Source: Luteibacter aegosomatissinici (GTDB lineage Bacteria; Pseudomonadota; Gammaproteobacteria; Xanthomonadales; Rhodanobacteraceae). From it: a stretch of 64,000 bases of DNA. This document shows, piece after piece, positions 37,949-49,800 of the stretch. The stretch spans positions 1,178,001 to 1,242,000 of the forward strand of contig NZ_CP095742.1 in NCBI RefSeq assembly GCF_023078495.1, in the 5' to 3' direction. The notes under the pieces were generated by a model that searched no databases, was not told the origin of the DNA, and saw nothing but the letters and a program-made list of their open reading frames with translations. How positions within the stretch are numbered: position 1 is the first letter of the stretch; each line of letters begins with the position of its first letter. Made by a program: the position numbers and the translations under genes.

Positions 37949-38524
37949 ATGAAAGCCGTTGCCGCACTCGCTCTTTCGCTGGTGGTCGCCGCCTGCGCGT
38001 CGGTAAGCATTACCAATGAGTGGAAGGATCCCGCCTGGTCGGGCCCGCCAGCGACGAACGTGCTTGTCATTGGTGTATCGCGCAGCGATACGACACGGCG
38101 CCTGTTCGAGGATACGTTCGTCCGTGACCTGACCGCCGCGGGCGTGCGCGCCTCGGCAAGCTATGCGTCTATCCCTCCCGGCGATAGCGGCTCGGCAAAG
38201 CTGGGTGATGTGGTGAAGAGCACCGGCAGCGATGCCGTGCTGGTGACGCGCGTGCAGCGCGTGGAAGACCGGATCAATGTCACGCCGACCGGCCCTGGCT
38301 ATGGCGGGTTCTACGGTTGGTATGGCGGCGCGTGGGCGAGCACGCCCGAGGTCACGCAGACGACACTCGTTACGCTGGAGACCAGCGTCTGGGATCCGCG
38401 CGCGGACAAGTTGATCTGGACCGTGACGACACGTGGTGTGTTGAGCACCGATATACCGCGTACGACACAACAGCTTTCATCCACCTTGATTCCCAAGATG
38501 AAGGCGGACGGGATCATTCGCTGA
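37949..38524 (+). CDS. DUF4136-like lipoprotein
   Basis: A 191-residue lipoprotein. The lipobox is at SLVVAACAS, so Cys22 is the likely lipidated residue. The mature part has WKDPAWSGPPATNVLVIGVS and EDTFVRDLTAAGVRASASYA, followed by a Gly/Tyr-rich stretch (GPGYGGFYGWYGG). The pattern is like DUF4136 proteins, for which no function is established. An AGGGAGGA ribosome site precedes the ATG at 37949. The open frame starting at 37928 adds seven residues. Confidence 0.8.
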   Translation: MKAVAALALSLVVAACASVSITNEWKDPAWSGPPATNVLVIGVSRSDTTRRLFEDTFVRDLTAAGVRASASYASIPPGDSGSAKLGDVVKSTGSDAVLVTRVQRVEDRINVTPTGPGYGGFYGWYGGAWASTPEVTQTTLVTLETSVWDPRADKLIWTVTTRGVLSTDIPRTTQQLSSTLIPKMKADGIIR

Positions 38525-38545
38525 CGCGCGGGCGGAGAGGCTCTC

Positions 38546-39604
38546 ATGATCGGTTACCGCTGGGAATTGCGTCATACGGTGGCCTCCGCCGTGCTGCTGG
38601 TTGTCCTGGCTACGTCGGGGCGCGCCCACGTCGAGACGGCGGCCGACGTCTTGCCCTCATGGAACGACGGGCCGGCGCGGCATGCCATCGTCGCCTTTGT
38701 CACCGCGGCGACCCAACAGGGTGGCGCGGGTTTTATCCCGCCTGAAGCGCGCATCGCGGTGTTCGACATGGATGGGACGCTCATGACCGAACGGCCCGCG
38801 CCGGGCGCTGTCCTGCCCGTGGTGGCCGACGTGCGCGCGGCCGTGGCGAAGCATCCGGAGTTGGGCAACGAGCCCGCCGTGGCCGCGCTGCTCAAGGGCG
38901 ATCTGCATGGCGTTCTGGCCCAGGGTGAAAGCGGCCTGGCGCAGGTGGTCGCGGCGGCCATCGACGGGCGCGATGCCGATCAGGTGGCGGCCGCCATGGC
39001 CAGCGAGGAGCGTGCGCTACCCAATGCCCGCTACCACGTGCCCTATACGCGGCTCGCGTACCGGCCCATGGTGGAGCTGCTTCGCTACCTGGAAGCCAAT
39101 GGCTTCCAGACATGGATCTGCAGCGGATCACCCATCGCGTACACGCGCGGCATGTCGCGCGAGATCTTCGGCATACCGCCCGAGCGGGTCATGGGCAGCG
39201 CGCTGCAGACCCGCCTGGAGGAACGCGACGGCAAGGTGGTGCTTGCCTACACCGGGAAGGTCGAACACGTGACGGATCGCGAAGGCAAGCCGCCCGTCAT
39301 CAACCTCGCACTGGGGCGGCATCCGGTGTTCGTCGCAGGCAACGTCGGTGGCGTGGGCGATGTCGCGATGATGCGCTATGCCATGGACCGTGGAGGGCCG
39401 TCGTTCGCGCTGTTGATCAACCATGACGATGCGGGCCGCGAGTTCGCGTACGCGGAAAAGGGCGGGGAATCGCTGGCCGCGGCGGCGCGCTACCACTTCC
39501 AGGTGGTGAGCATGAAGAACGACTGGCAAACCGTGTTCGATCCCGCGATCAAGGTGCCGGCGCCACCACCGGAGCCTGCGAACGTGGCAAACGTCGCGCC
39601 CTGA
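38546..39604 (+). CDS. Periplasmic HAD-family phosphatase-like protein
   Basis: A 352-residue protein with a hydrophobic N-terminal signal segment (HTVASAVLLVVLATSGRAHV). HAD motif I is VFDMDGTLMTE, motif II is the serine in WICSGSP, and motif IV appears as AGNVGGVGDVAMM. In motif IV the first acidic residue is replaced by Asn, as in the phosphoserine-phosphatase-like branch PF12710. A helical cap lies between about 100 and 190. It would hydrolyse a phosphomonoester in the periplasm; the substrate is unknown. It follows the lipoprotein by 21 nt in a likely operon. Confidence 0.83.
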   Translation: MIGYRWELRHTVASAVLLVVLATSGRAHVETAADVLPSWNDGPARHAIVAFVTAATQQGGAGFIPPEARIAVFDMDGTLMTERPAPGAVLPVVADVRAAVAKHPELGNEPAVAALLKGDLHGVLAQGESGLAQVVAAAIDGRDADQVAAAMASEERALPNARYHVPYTRLAYRPMVELLRYLEANGFQTWICSGSPIAYTRGMSREIFGIPPERVMGSALQTRLEERDGKVVLAYTGKVEHVTDREGKPPVINLALGRHPVFVAGNVGGVGDVAMMRYAMDRGGPSFALLINHDDAGREFAYAEKGGESLAAAARYHFQVVSMKNDWQTVFDPAIKVPAPPPEPANVANVAP

Positions 39605-39616
39605 GCGGAGTGGATC

Positions 39617-40762
39617 ATGACGTCGACACTGCTTTTCGCCGAGGCCATGCACGTCAGCCTGATGCGACGGGCTCGGCTCATCCGGGCGGAGGATCGCCAC
39701 GAGGCGGTGCGGCGCTGCGTGTTCCTGGTCGGCCTGGCGTGGTTGCCGCTGGCGCTGCTGGTCATGACCCAGCACGGTGCGGCAGCGTTGTTCTTCCGGG
39801 ATATCACGGCCCAGGTGAGGTACCTGGTCGCGGTACCGTTGCTGGTGATCGCCGACTACATCGTGCTCCCGCGCGCGGATGCCCTGGGGCGGTATTTCCT
39901 CGAGTCATCGCTACTGCCACCTTCCATGCGCGACGCTTACCGCGAGATCGCCGTGGCGACGCGTCGGCGAAGCGCCGGTCTCATCCCCACGTTGGGCATC
40001 GCCGCCGTGGTCTACGTCACCATGGTCGCCATGTACCTCGTGCTGCCCGCACCGCAGTGGGCTCCTTGGCAGCGCCAGGCGGGGACAGGCGCATTCTCGC
40101 TGGCGGGGTGGTGGCACCTGCTGGTGAGCCTGCCCATCCTGCTGGGGCTGATATTGAGCTGGGCGTGGCGCTGGTTGCTTTGGGTGCGCCTGCTCTGGTG
40201 GCTGGCGCGCGTGGGCCTGGTGCTCGTGCCCGCGCACCCTGATGGGGCGGCAGGGCTCGGCTTCCTGGCCGATTCACCGCGCATGTTCATTCCCGTGGTC
40301 ATCCCGCTGGCGGTGGTCGTGGCCGCCACCCTCGGCCATTCGTTGGTCCTGGAAGGCGTCACCGCGATTGGCCACGAGGCCACGCCGCTGATCACGGCGG
40401 GCCTCGCGATCGCCGTATTCGCGAGCCCACCGTTGCTGTTTGCCCGGGTGCTGGTCGCTGCACGCCATGAAGGGCTGCTTGAGTACGGTGAGCTATGCCG
40501 GAACATGGGGTTGGTGTTCGAGCAACGCTGGCTCGGCCGGCGCACGCCGGTGGATATGACCACGCTGGAGCGGCCGGATTTTTCGGCGACCACCGATCTG
40601 TACGGCATTGCCGCCAACGCCTTCGAGATGAAGCTGTTGCTGGTGGATTACCCCACGCTCGTGGCGCTGGCGCTGGCCAGCGTGTTCCCCTTCGCCCCGC
40701 TGTGGCTGGCCGCGGTGCCGTTCCATTCGGTCGTGGATCACATCGTGGGGATGTTGGTGTAG
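39617..40762 (+). CDS. Integral membrane protein of unknown function
   Basis: A 381-residue polytopic protein with about seven hydrophobic segments, for example FLVGLAWLPLALLVM, FIPVVIPLAVVVAATLG and ALALASVFPFAPLWLAAVPF. I do not recognise a family. Recurrent charged sites (RAEDRHEAVRR near the start, LCRNMGLVFEQRWLGRR late) suggest cytoplasmic loops. It starts 12 nt after the HAD gene and ends 76 nt before the giant adhesin gene, so it could be part of either unit. Confidence 0.7.
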   Translation: MTSTLLFAEAMHVSLMRRARLIRAEDRHEAVRRCVFLVGLAWLPLALLVMTQHGAAALFFRDITAQVRYLVAVPLLVIADYIVLPRADALGRYFLESSLLPPSMRDAYREIAVATRRRSAGLIPTLGIAAVVYVTMVAMYLVLPAPQWAPWQRQAGTGAFSLAGWWHLLVSLPILLGLILSWAWRWLLWVRLLWWLARVGLVLVPAHPDGAAGLGFLADSPRMFIPVVIPLAVVVAATLGHSLVLEGVTAIGHEATPLITAGLAIAVFASPPLLFARVLVAARHEGLLEYGELCRNMGLVFEQRWLGRRTPVDMTTLERPDFSATTDLYGIAANAFEMKLLLVDYPTLVALALASVFPFAPLWLAAVPFHSVVDHIVGMLV

Positions 40763-40838
40763 TTTTCGGGAATTCTGCGCAGGTCGGGTCCGCCTTTTTA
40801 CGGATTCCGGCGGCCCGGCTTAGCGCAACCATCCTCGC

Positions 40839-43800
40839 ATGGAGCGCTTACTGCCACGTTCCCATGCATTGGCCCTTGAGCCGCGCATCATGTTTGATGG
40901 CGCGGCGGCCGTCGCGGCCGATCATCAACACGCCGCCAGTCATGACGCCGCGCCCGCCGCTACCGTCGGAGCCGCAGAGGCGGTTTCCAGGGCGGTGCCG
41001 GCGGGGCAGGGCGATACCACCACGCACGCCGCCGCGGCGGCGCCGCGGTCGCCGGATAGCCCCAGCGAAAAGGCCGATAGCGCGGCCCGTCCGCTCGCCG
41101 TGGCCGCCGCGCCTGGCGCTGCACCCACCGTCACCCTCTCCGAAGCAGCCACCGATGCCCTTTTGGGGGGCAACGTCACCTTCACGGCCTCGTTCGATAA
41201 CACCAGCGCGCAGGTCGGCTACGCGCCCTATATTGATCTGTTCCTGCCGGCGACGGGCCGTGATGGCGACGATGGCCTGTCCTTCGTTTCCGCCACGTAC
41301 CTCGGGCAGGCGGTCAAGACCTACACACTGACGTTTGATGCCAGCGGCAACGCCACGCATCCGCTTGCCCTGGATGCGACGGGTAAGGCGGTGATCCTGC
41401 ACGCCAGCGATTACGGCATGCGCGCCGGTGACCAGGTGATCGTCGTGCAGCTGCCCTACGCGGATATTTCACCTGACCTGCCGGCCGTCGATATCCAGGT
41501 GACCGTGCACGTGAGCGACCTGGCCGATACCAGCTTCTCCGATGGCTCCCCCGATCTGGTACTGCGGGCGCGGGGTGGGTTCGAGCTTGGCAACGATGCA
41601 GCAAACAATCCCACGGTGGATCCGAGCCTGATCGAAGCGCAGTTACATGACCTGGCCGTGCACCCCACGGTCGTGACACTCACTCAGGTGCTGGATGTTC
41701 CCGATGGCAAGACGGTGACCGGCCCGAACTATGAGCGCAGCTTTACGCTAACCGCCACGGCGGCCCCGGGGCAAAGCCTCTCCGATGTCGTGATCACCCA
41801 GGATATTCCTGTTGAGATGCGGGTGACCGCGATCACACCAGGCGCTGGCGGTACCGTCGAATCGGTGACGTTGCATGGCGGGCGCGTGTTGACCTCGGCG
41901 GCCGCGATCCAGGCGACGCTCACCGCCGGGGCTGCCATTGATTCGTTTACCGTGAGCTACGCGTCCCTCACCGGTGCAGTGGACACCACCGTGCGCTTCT
42001 ATGTGCCGCAAGCGGATGCCGACGGCAATCCGGTGATTGATCCGGAGACCGCGGCGCCGCACGAGGTCGCCGTCGCCGGTGGTTCGGCGACCGGCGAATG
42101 GCAGCCACTGGATCCGCGCGACCGGCAGGCCGATGGCACCCCGGTGGACCTCAGCGGCACCGGTACAAGCGGACAATTCCTGGTCGAGGCGGCCGCGCTC
42201 TACAAGCAGGTGACGGTGCAAACCGATACCGGTTCGGCCGGGCCCACGCCGGGTGATACGTTGAGTTACACGGTGCAGGTGCAGTTATCGGATTATTTCG
42301 CACTGGGCCAGAACAGCATAGGCGAAGGGCAGTTCACCGTGCGCGATGCGCTGGGCGACGGCCAGACCCTGGTCGGCACACCGACGATGACGGTGACCTT
42401 TGCCGGCGCGACCTACACCGTCGGGGTGATCACGTTACGCACGACGAATGCCGATGGCAGCACGTCGCTCATCTTCGATATAGGTCAATCGCTGCGGGCC
42501 GCGGGGCTGGATACCGGCGCGCTGGCGGGCGACCTGGCGTTCGAGGAGGCGCTGCAGGGCGCCACCCAGCTCCAGGTCACCTACCTGGCGCTGGTCGGCC
42601 AGGCATACGTATCGGCTTACCGGCAGAGTGAAATCAACGAAGGCGATAGCGTGGGTAACAACGCGACGCTCAACGCGACCGTGTTGGTGGACGACGTCAA
42701 CCTTTCCGGTGCCACGGTGACTGACCAGGATGCCTCGGTGGCCACCGTACCCACCTCCACGGTGGATATCGAACTGGTTTCGGTCAACGGCACGACACCG
42801 TCATCCGGCGATCTTCATCCCGGTGATGTGGTGACCTTTCAACTCAGCTACGACCTCACCACGGGTGATTACGAGCAGTTCCGGTTGACGGGTTACATGC
42901 CGTTGCCCCTGTTCGATATCACCGGCATAACCTGGAGCCAGGGCACGGGGGTGGGCCAGTGGCAGTTCGCCACGGGCAACACGAACGGCGATACGAGCGT
43001 GACCGTCACGAGTGCGGCCGGTAATGCCGTGGTGTTTGATTTCGGCGATTACACCACCAGCGCGATAGGCGGAAGCCGCATCGTGCTGACCTTCACGTTG
43101 CGCGTTGGCGACCAGGCGTTCGCCGACCAGCGTTCACTCAGCGTGCTCGCGCAATCCGACCAGCTGACGACGATCGCCGCCAACCATCTGCTCTCGTCGG
43201 ATGTGGCCTCGATTCAATCAATCGCCGAACCGGTGGTATCGATCGGCCATGGGGTGGTGTCGACGAGCCACGGCACGGTGGATGGGGGAAGCGGTACGTG
43301 GGCAGCGCCGGGGAGCACCGGGGTGCCGTTCAGTGGATCCGTCATCGATACGACGGCGGTAGAGGGTGACGCCAACGGCATCGATGCCGGTGATGTCCTG
43401 CGCATGGCCACAGCGCTGGAGAATACGGGCGGGGGCGATGCGTTCGATGTCGTCACGTCGATCGTACTTCCGGCGGGCATGCAGTTCGTCGGTGGCTCGT
43501 TGGGGGCGGCGAACCTCAGCGTCTATCGCGGCGACGGCACGCTGCTCACGCTTGGGATCGACTACAGCGTGACGGGCAACACCATCACGTTCCTGGATGC
43601 CGGGGGCGTGGCGACGCTAACCGCCGGTCGCCCTGGGACAGCGGCCGATAGCACGGGCGCCAACGTGATCGTCATTACCTACGACGCGGTCGTGGATGGC
43701 AACGTGCCAGCCAGCAGCACCTTGGGGAGCACGGCGACGCTTACCCATTACGCGAGCGTCGATGGTGGCGCCGACTTCACCCCGGTCGATCTCTCGGACA

Positions 43801-46800
43801 ACGCCATCGAGCAGGTGGCGGCACCCTCCCTCGGAGTCGTTTACGCGGGTGGCACGCTGGATGACACGGATTCCAGTGCGGCGCATACCACGGGCAGCGA
43901 CCTCGTCATTGGCGAATCGATGCTCTACGACATCGTGGTGACCCTGCCCGAAGGCACCACGGCCAGTCTCGATATCGATAGCCTGATCCCGGCGGGCATG
44001 CGCCTGGATACGTCATTCAACGGCACCGGGTACCTCATTATCACCACGCGCAGTGGAAGCCAGGCGCTGCTTGCCGATTTCAACGGCACGGTCACGCTGG
44101 CGAGTTTCAGCGGTGTTGGCGGAACACCGGGTGCCGATGGCGTGAGCGGCCGCTTCATGTTCAGTGCGAGCTCGGCGGCAGGCGACAACGTGGAGGGCAA
44201 TAACCAGTTCGTCATCCGCGTGCGCCTGGTGGCGAGCAATACGCTGGATAACCAGGCAGGTCGCGTGTTGCAAACCAATGCCCAGCTGGCGTACACCGAT
44301 CCGGATGGGGATGTCGTGGGTGGTTCGGCCACGGAGCGCCAGGTCGCGGCCACCGGGACATTGCCGACGGTGACGGTACGCGAGCCTACCGTGGTCATCT
44401 CGCAGACTGCCGGCCCCGTTCCCCAGATCGGCGTGGACGAAGGCGATACGCTCACCTACGAAATCACCCTGAGTAATGGCACAGGCGCGAGCGATTTCAA
44501 CGCTTATGACATTACCTTCAGTGACACGTTGCCGACGACATTGCAGGGTATCGTCCTGCTGGGTGTCACCTATGCGGGGGGCGCCACGCATGATGGCAGT
44601 AGCGCACCCGATGCCGGCTTTGTCATCGTCAATGGCGTGCTGCGGAATGCCGATGGTTCGGTGATCGACATCCCGAAGGGTGGCAGCATCGTGCTGCGCT
44701 TCAGCGGCCAGGTCACGGCCGATGCGGTCAATGGCAATGCCATCGATAACACCGCCTCGGTACGCTGGACCAGCCTGGATGGTAGTGATGCGGGCGAGCG
44801 CACCGGCACCGATGGCACCCTGGGTAGCGGCGTGCTTAATGATTACAGCAGCGACGCTGTCAGTGCTGTTCCGGTGGCGCGTGGGGTGTTTCTTTCCCGG
44901 GTCGGCGGCCTCGATAGCACGCTCCCAGCCAACCCCACCAATGCCGATAGCGAAGACGTCACGGTGGGCGAGGTCATCCGTTATCGTGCCGTCTCGGCGA
45001 TCGGCGAAGGTACGACGGCCGACTACAGTGTCTCGGTGACGTTACAGAATGGCTTGTCGTTCATCGATGACGGTACGGTACGGATTGCGTTCGTATCCAA
45101 CAACGGCATTACTACGACCATCACCGCGCTGGTTACCGGTGGAATGTTGCAGATCGTCGGCAACGAGGACAGCGATGTGTCGCTGCCGCTCACGGCCAGC
45201 CTCTCGAACGATACGCTTACGGGGGTGCTCAGCCGCGTTCAATACGAGGTAACCACGGATGCCCAGGGCAACACCGTGGTGACCTTCCACCTGGGGACCC
45301 TCACCAACAGCGATTCCGATGCGGACCTGGAAGGTGTCGTCATCGAGTTCAATGCGCGCGTGGCGAACCAGGCGTCCGTCGTGGCTGGTGCGGTGCTCGG
45401 TGCGACGGCCACCGAGCGGGCGGGCAGCACCGTGTTGGCGACCTCCACGACCATCCACGAGCGCATCGTGGAAGCCGCCTTCAACAACCTGGATAAACGC
45501 ATTACGGCGTTTGATCCCAACCCGGGTGGCAGTACCGGCACGGCCGCGATTGCGATTCGTTTCACCCAGGCCGGAAGTGCCCCGGCGTACGACGTGCGGC
45601 TGGTCGACGCATTTCCGGGAGGGAGTGGGTACGTGTTCGACAGCATCACGATCGGCGGCAGCACATACGGCGATGTGGCCAGCCTTCCCGCGGGCGTGCA
45701 GGTCACGGTCGATCCCGTGAATGGCATCGTCGTGACCTTCGATCGCCTGGATCCGGGCGTGGCCGTGCAGGTGAACTACCACCTGGCGCTGCCGAACAAC
45801 GTCACGACACCGGATACCGATGCGACGCTGACATGGAGCAGCCTGCCCGAATCCTTCACGTCCTATGCGGGGTCGGCGGTGGGCGCCGACGGCGCGGCGG
45901 ATGGCGAACGCACAGGCAGTGGCGTCGGCCCCAATACGTACAGGCGCAACGAAGGCGCGGGCCTTGGCCTGATCCAGGGCACCTTATGGGACGACACCTT
46001 CAGCCCCACGCAAGACGCAACGCCCGATGGAACGCCGCTGGCGGGCCAGAACGTGACACTCACCTGGGCGGGCGCGGACGGCGACCTGGCGACAACCGGC
46101 GACAACGAGGTATTCACGACCACCACGGGGCTGAATGGCCGTTATGCCTTCGGCGTGCTGCCCGCGGGTGTGTACCGCATTGATGTACCTGCGGGGACGA
46201 TTACCGATGCGGCGCTGGGTGGGCTCCGCGTCCGAATCGATAGCGATGCCGCGACGCCCGTGGGTACGGTGGGCGTATCGCTGGGCGAGGCCGCGTCGGC
46301 CACGGCCGATGCCGGCTTCGTGCAGCAGAACGATGCGCCGGTGAATGACCTGCCCGGCGCGCAAGCCGGCCTGGAGGATACGCCACTGGCTATCGCGCCC
46401 ATTCGCGTAAGTGACGTGGATGCCGGCGCTGGCACGCTGGACGTCGTGATCACCGTGCTGCATGGCACGCTGACGGTAACTAACCTGCCAGCGGGACTGG
46501 TCGTCGGCGCCAATGGTTCCGCGTCGGTCACGCTCAGCGGTACGCTGGACATGCTCAATGCGGCGCTTGCAAGCCTGGTTTACCTCGGGAACACGGACTA
46601 CAACGGCAACGATACCCTCACCGTGCAGACGCGCGACCGTGGCAACACCGGTGATGCGAACGGTGACGGTATTCCCAGCCAACCCGCCGATGAATTAAGC
46701 GACACCGATAGCCTGCAGATCACGCTGACGCCGGTAAACGATGCACCGGTGGCCGTAGCCGATACGGATGACGCTACCGAAGCGGGCGGCAACGCGAACG

Positions 46801-49800
46801 GTACACCGGGCGTGGACCCGGCCGGCAACGTGCTGGCGAATGACACCGACGTGGATATCGCCACCAATGGCGATGTGCTCCTCGTCGCCGGCGTCAGGGC
46901 GCAGGGAGCGTCGACGGGTGTCGTGCCAGGTGGCGACACGCCCGTGGCGATCGTTGGCCGGTACGGCACGCTTTTCATCGCCGCCGACGGCAGCTACCGC
47001 TACGTGGTGGATAACGACAACGCTGCGGTGCAGGCGCTGCGCTTGCCAGACCAGGTTCTGGCCGATGTCTTCGACTACACCGTGGCCGATCTGGCGGGGG
47101 CGAAGAGTGCGGCTACATTGACCGTCACGATCCACGGCGCCAACGACACCCCCGTCGCCCAGGATGATGCCGGCGTCGCGGTGGAGGCGGGCGGGGTTGC
47201 CAATGCCAGCGGTGGCAGCGACGGTACGGGTAACGTGCTTGCCAACGATACCGACGTGGATAGCGTGGCGCTGGGCGAGACGCGCACGGTGACCGGCATT
47301 CGTGCCGAACCGGAGACGGACGTAGGCCGGTTCGTCGACGTTGCCGCCGGTACGACCAGTGGCAACGGTACATCGGTAACCGGCCTATACGGCACGCTGG
47401 TCATCGGCGCAGACGGCTCGTGGCGTTACGTGGTCGACAACAACAACGCGATCGTCCAGGGCCTGGTCGCGGGCGACACCTTGCAGGAAACCTTCAGCTA
47501 CCGCGTGACGGATACCGGCGGGCTCGATGACCTGGCGAACCTCGCGGTCACCATCGAAGGCAGCAACGATAACCCCGTGGCGAGCGATGACGTGGGTAAC
47601 GCGCAGGCGGGGTCGGATGATGGCACGACGCCGGCCGTGGCCGCGACAGGCGACGTGTTGCACGTGGCGAGTCGGCCCGGCACGCCCACGCAGCCGGGCG
47701 GTAACGGGATCGACACGGATGTGGACGTGCCGGACCAGGTGGCCGGCGCGCTCACGGTGACGCATATCGGTACAGGGCCCGAGAGCGCGCCAGGTGCCTG
47801 GTCCGTCGTCGGGGCGAGTACATCCGCGGCCAATGGCACGCTCATCACCGGCCTGTACGGCACGTTGCACATCGGCGCGGATGGTACCTACCGTTACGAT
47901 GCCGATAGCACCAATGCCACGGTGAGGACATTGCCCGCCGGTGCCACCATCACGGAAACCTTCACCTATGAGGTGACCGATACGCGTGGCCTGACGGACC
48001 GTGCCCAACTGGTGGTCACGATCCACGGCGCGAACGATGCACCGACACCTGTTGACGACCCTGCGGATGCGATCGAAGCGGGAGGGATCGCCAATGGCAC
48101 GCCGGGCGTGGATCCTTCCGGTAACGTGCTGGCAAACGATAGCGATCCGGATCCAGGCGATACCCTGGTAGTGACCCAGGTGGCGCATGGTGCCAACACG
48201 GTTTCGGCGGGGGGCAGCATCGCGGGCAGCTACGGCACGCTCACGCTCGCCGCCGATGGTAACTTCCACTACACGGTGGATAACACCAACGCGCAAGTGC
48301 AGGCCCTGCGGCTGGATAGCGACCAACTCGTCGATACCTTCACGTACACCGTGCGGGATGCCGCGGGATCCGTCAGTACGGCTACGGTGATCATCACCAT
48401 CCACGGTCGCAACGACGCACCCGTGGCGGTGGATGACACGGCCCAGGCGGCGGAAGCCGGTGGCACGGCCAATGCCGATCCGGGCGTGGACCCCACGGGT
48501 AATGTGTTGGCCAACGATACGGATGTCGATGCGGGTGACGCGCGCACGGTGGTCGGTGCGCGCGCCGGTGCCGAGGGCGATGGCGGTACGCTCATGGCAG
48601 TGAGTGGCGTGACGCAGGTGGCCGGCACGTACGGTACGTGGAGCGTGGATGCCAATGGCACCTGGCACTACACCGTCGATAACTCGCTAGCCATTGTCCA
48701 GGCGCTGCGGCCGGGCCAATCGCTGCAGGAAACCTTCACGTACCAGATGCGTGACGGGCAGGGCGCCCTGGACACCGCGCAGCTTACCCTGACGATCACC
48801 GGCGCATGGGACGCGCCCGTGGCACGCAATGACCTGGCGTACGCGGTAGCCCCCAACCCGGGTGGCACCGGTCGCGATCCCACGGGCACCGTGCTGGCGA
48901 ACGATAGCGATGTCGATGCCCAGGACATCCTGACCGTGACCGGGGTGCGTGCGGGGAATGAAGGCGCCGCAGGTGCGCTCGCCGGCGTGATACCCGGTAC
49001 AGGGCAAAGCGATGGCACCGTGGTTACGGGCTTGTACGGCACATTGCGTATCGGCGCCGACGGCACGTATCAGTATCTCGTCGATGTATCGAATCCGGTG
49101 TTGCAGGCGCTCGGACCCTTGCAGTTCGTCACCGACGTTTTTACCTATCGGGTCGGCGACCTGGGTGGCCTGACGGATCTTGGCCAGCTCACCATACTCG
49201 TGCGCGGGACGAACAGTGCTCCCACCCCGCATGACGATGCGGCCACCGCCATCGAGGCGGGGGGTATCGAAAATGCGACGCCCGGGCTTGATCCCAGCGG
49301 CAATGTCCTTGGCAACGACACCGACAGGGAAGGCGATGCCCTCAAGGTCACGGCCGTGCGCACCGGCGGCGCCGATGATGCGGGCCAGGCGGGTGTGATC
49401 GGCACGAGCCTGCGTGGCCAGTACGGCGACCTTAGCCTGGCCGCCGACGGTACCTGGCATTACGTCCTTGATAATAGCTTGCCTGCCGTGCAGGCCCTGC
49501 GCACCGCTGACCAGCACCTGGTGGATACGTTTACCTACACCGTGGTGGATTTCTGGGGCGCCTCGGCCACGGCCGAGCTGGTTATCACCGTGAATGGCAG
49601 CAATGACACGCCGGTAGCGCACGATGATGTGGCGACGGCAGTGGAAGCAGGCGGCGTGGCCAACCAGTCACCGGGCGTATCACCGACCGGCAACGTGCTC
49701 GATAACGACACGGATGTGGATAGCGTTGCCCTCGGTGAATCCCGCACGGTCATCAGCGTCGTCAGCCAGGCGGGTAGTGCCGCTGCGGCGGGCGAGCGGC

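Noticed and set aside
45042-45782. Frames antisense to the adhesin gene
   Set aside because: Many long frames arise opposite the VCBS and DUF11-like regions through periodic G/C codons. None has a start signal or a known fold.
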